A stretch of 5,230 nucleotides of DNA from positions 1 to 5,230 of the forward strand of contig MFGX01000133.1 in NCBI GenBank assembly GCA_001778455.1, read 5' to 3'. Position numbers and translations under genes: made by a program. The DNA is from Candidatus Fraserbacteria bacterium RBG_16_55_9 (GTDB taxonomy: Bacteria; Bipolaricaulota; Bipolaricaulia; RBG-16-55-9). Under the pieces are notes generated by a model that was given only the letters and a program-made list of their open reading frames with translations, searched no databases and was not told the DNA's origin. This document shows positions 4,120 through 5,230 of this stretch, piece by piece (within the stretch, counting starts at the first letter, position 1; every line of letters starts with the position of its first letter).

Positions 4120-4313
4120 CAGGCAAATCGAAAGTGCTGCGGGTATCTGTCTGCCGTGATGACGATGACAACCGCGTTTTGGAGTGTGCTTTGGACGGGA
4201 GAGCTGACTACATTGTCACGGGGGACAAGGATCTGTTGGATCTGAAAGTGTTTGAGGGAATTAAGGTCGTCAATGTGTCAGATTTTCTGCAGCTACACCA
4301 GCGTTCTGAGTAG
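4071..4313 (+). CDS. Internally deleted PIN-domain toxin (80 aa)
   Basis: The start MHVLMDTNVMISGTFWPGKS matches strand 1 of COG1569-type PIN toxins, with Asp6 as first catalytic residue. At about residue 24 it jumps to VSVCRDDDDNRVLECALDGR, then ADYIVTGDKDLLDLKVFEGI and VVNVSDFLQL, the C-terminal half of the same family with acidic residues near Asp33 and Asp52. Intact members run about 135-140 residues (from memory), so some 55 residues are missing in frame, including the central helices and the Glu that normally completes the active site. The frame is otherwise clean. It probably cannot cleave RNA but may still fold partly or bind the antitoxin in front of it. Zero spacing to the antitoxin stop shows operon coupling. 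Confidence 0.78.
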   Translation: MHVLMDTNVMISGTFWPGKSKVLRVSVCRDDDDNRVLECALDGRADYIVTGDKDLLDLKVFEGIKVVNVSDFLQLHQRSE

Positions 4314-4317
4314 TGCA

Positions 4318-4331
4318 GCCCGCTATCGGGC
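4318..4331 (+). other. Small GC-rich hairpin after the deleted PIN gene
   Basis: GCCCG (4318-4322) and CGGGC (4327-4331) pair around a CTAT loop, 5 bases after the PIN stop. The stem is strong but short and no T-run follows, so it is at best a weak terminator or a 3'-end stabiliser separating the two TA operons. Confidence 0.35.
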
Positions 4332-4376
4332 GCGAAAAGAAGCGTTCAGGACCAGTTAAGGAAGGAGGTGACGTGA

Positions 4377-4574
4377 GTGGCTAGAGTCACAAGAGATTAC
4401 GACAAATTAAGCCTTGTCGAGAAGCGGATTGGGTATCTCGTGGGGGCACGGCTACGCAACAAAGACAAGATAAGCCTAGCCCTAGAGAAACAAGATGAGA
4501 TCAGAAAGAGCCATCCTGTCCCCGCAGGGTGGAACAGCGTCTCCGTGATCAGACAGTGGCGAGAAGCGCAATGA
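4377..4574 (+). CDS. Antitoxin of the downstream VapC (family not recognised)
   Basis: The 65-aa product starts MARVTRDYDKLSLVEKRIGY, continues with a charged helix-forming middle (RLRNKDKISLALEKQDEIRK) and ends in WNSVSVIRQWREAQ. I do not recognise a named family or an AbrB, MetJ/Arc or PHD motif. The antitoxin call rests on position: its stop overlaps the VapC start by ATGA, and size and charge fit. GTG 4377 has a near-perfect ribosome binding site, GGAGGTGA at 4364-4371, with a 5-base gap; the GTG at 4373 is out of frame. The aromatic and basic C-terminus (W-x5-IRxWR) is a candidate toxin-contacting segment. I see no clear promoter just upstream, so it may be read from its own weak promoter or from the preceding operon. 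Confidence 0.7.
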   Translation: MARVTRDYDKLSLVEKRIGYLVGARLRNKDKISLALEKQDEIRKSHPVPAGWNSVSVIRQWREAQ

Positions 4575-5011
4575 ACGTATTAGATGCCTCAGTCGTCCTG
4601 AAATGGTTCGTGGAGGAAGAGGACAGTGTTCAAGCGCTCCAACTGAGAGGGGAATTCTACGCTGGCGAGAGGGAGATCGTTGCTCCCGATCTTTTGCTCT
4701 TCGAAGTCGCGAATGCTCTACGGTATAACCCAAACTTCACTGTAGAGGAAGTTCAGGAAGCAATAGAAACGCTCTTCGCTATGGAGATCGAGATCATCAC
4801 TCCAACTTCTTCTCTGCTGGCCAAGACCATCAAATTGGCGAAAAGTTTTGATGTAACCTGCTATGATGCTGTGTACCTCGCCTTGGCTGAAGAACTCGGC
4901 TTTGAGTTCATCACAGACGATGAGAAGTTCTACAGGAAAGTGAGCGAGAAGAATCAATCACAAGTTTCCCTCAGATTGTTGGTTGACCTGAGGGAAAGGC
5001 GAGATTCGTGA
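4571..5011 (+). CDS. vapC: VapC-type PIN-domain ribonuclease toxin, intact
   Basis: VapC toxins are Mg-dependent RNases, often cutting tRNA or rRNA. The 146-aa protein has the full PIN layout: VLDASVVLKWFVEEE (Asp5), DLLLFEVANALR (Glu45), FDVTCYDAVYLALAE (Asp99) and FEFITDDEKFYRK (Asp116/Asp117). All four acidic positions are present and the length is normal, so this is the one complete PIN toxin in the window. The chosen start, ATG 4571, overlaps the upstream antitoxin stop by four bases and begins right at strand 1. An in-frame ATG at 4529 would add 14 residues taken from the antitoxin gene and is unlikely. The gene ends at TGA 5009-5011, inside a small inverted repeat (CGAGAT 5000-5005 and ATCTCG 5011-5016). 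Confidence 0.92.
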   Translation: MNVLDASVVLKWFVEEEDSVQALQLRGEFYAGEREIVAPDLLLFEVANALRYNPNFTVEEVQEAIETLFAMEIEIITPTSSLLAKTIKLAKSFDVTCYDAVYLALAEELGFEFITDDEKFYRKVSEKNQSQVSLRLLVDLRERRDS

Positions 5012-5044
5012 TCTCGTATTGGGGATCGTGCTAAACCTTATGGC

Positions 5045-5230
5045 GAAAGTTTCGTGTATATTCGGGAAAGGGCACGAAATGGGCGGAGACGGTGCAAACA
5101 GGGTGGAACGTGCTAGCAGGGTGTGAGCCAGAACGTATTTGGGAAGCCGTGCGAGCGGCTCGACCTGGCTCTCAGCATGAGGTCCCCACGGCAAACGGCC
5201 AAGCCGCAGAACGGATTGTCTCGCAGCTGG
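5045..5230 (+). pseudogene. UDP-GlcNAc 2-epimerase 3'-end remnant R5, runs off the window
   Basis: Starting near FRVYIRE, and after a frame change around 5066-5072, the reading is GTKWAETVQTGWNVLAG, then CEPERIWEAVRAARPGSQHE, VP and GQAAERIVSQL to the window end. It aligns along its length with R4 (TEWIETVESGWNVLAG, xSERIINAMRAARP, AAERIV) and is another WecB-type C-terminal lobe. Its last part is nearly identical to R2 (943-999). If the copies continue alike, the stop would follow shortly after the window edge. The frameshift and the missing N-terminal 250 or more residues make it a pseudogene. Confidence 0.8.

Noticed and set aside
3971..4159. 62-codon open frame across the antitoxin/PIN joint
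   Set aside because: It is a shadow frame over two genes with recognisable products; the same frame at the window start is open only by chance.
4529..4570. ATG 4529 as the vapC start
   Set aside because: The added 14 residues lie inside the antitoxin gene. ATG 4571 gives a normal PIN N-terminus and the usual ATGA overlap.
5000..5016. Inverted repeat CGAGAT/ATCTCG at the vapC stop as a terminator
   Set aside because: The stem is only 6 bp and no T-run follows. I noted it in the vapC entry but do not call a terminator.
1..5230. Integron cassette array or CRISPR
   Set aside because: The repeated parts are protein-coding tails with recognisable reading frames, unevenly spaced and diverged. No attC-like paired boxes, integrase gene or short regular repeats are visible.

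Overview
The window is a dense toxin-antitoxin (TA) accretion zone. Nearly every readable gene or gene scrap on the + strand is a TA component, and between the modules lie repeated, decayed fragments of one gene's 3' end, a non-hydrolysing UDP-GlcNAc 2-epimerase (WecB-like). I see no transposase, integrase, rRNA, tRNA or CRISPR, and I support no gene on the - strand. Base composition looks moderate (about half G+C). Clustered HEPN/MNT, PIN, RelBE, HigBA and MazF modules of these sequence types are common in Chloroflexota, cyanobacteria and other environmental or thermophilic lineages. I lean weakly to an uncultured Chloroflexota-like bacterium, but the window does not fix the taxon.

Layout from left to right. 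1-201: C-terminal codons of an antitoxin and the first 16 codons of a PIN toxin (a perfect copy of 4043-4119), fused to epimerase tail R1. 202-940: a complete HEPN/MNT pair. 943-1022: epimerase tail R2. 1032-1402: a PIN toxin gene broken by an internal deletion, then its intact small partner (1368-1583). 1618-1700: epimerase tail R3. 1745-3021: an intact RelB-type antitoxin followed by a RelE-type toxin gene split in two, with a complete HigBA module, its promoter and its operator between the halves. 3157-3288: a second RelB copy lacking 27 N-terminal-half codons. 3285-3556: a RelE start joined to a dead MazF. 3568-3840: the best-preserved epimerase tail, R4. 3837-4313: a DUF2281-like antitoxin with an internally deleted 80-aa PIN protein. 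4377-5011: an intact VapBC-type pair. 5045-5230: epimerase tail R5, near-identical at its end to R2, running off the window.

Two patterns stand out. First, four of the five module boundaries in the window start directly after an epimerase tail, always on the same strand, and the better-preserved tails have different extreme 3' ends. This fits repeated insertion or recombination at the 3' end of an epimerase gene, each event leaving a new tail, and it predicts a full-length epimerase gene to the left. Second, five toxin genes are broken (PIN fragment at 29, PIN at 1032, RelE, MazF, PIN at 4071) while nearly all the antitoxin-like genes stay open with good ribosome binding sites. Three pairs look whole: HEPN/MNT, HigBA and the VapBC at 4377-5011. 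The region may therefore be both a live TA island and a graveyard whose surviving antitoxins could neutralise related toxins elsewhere.
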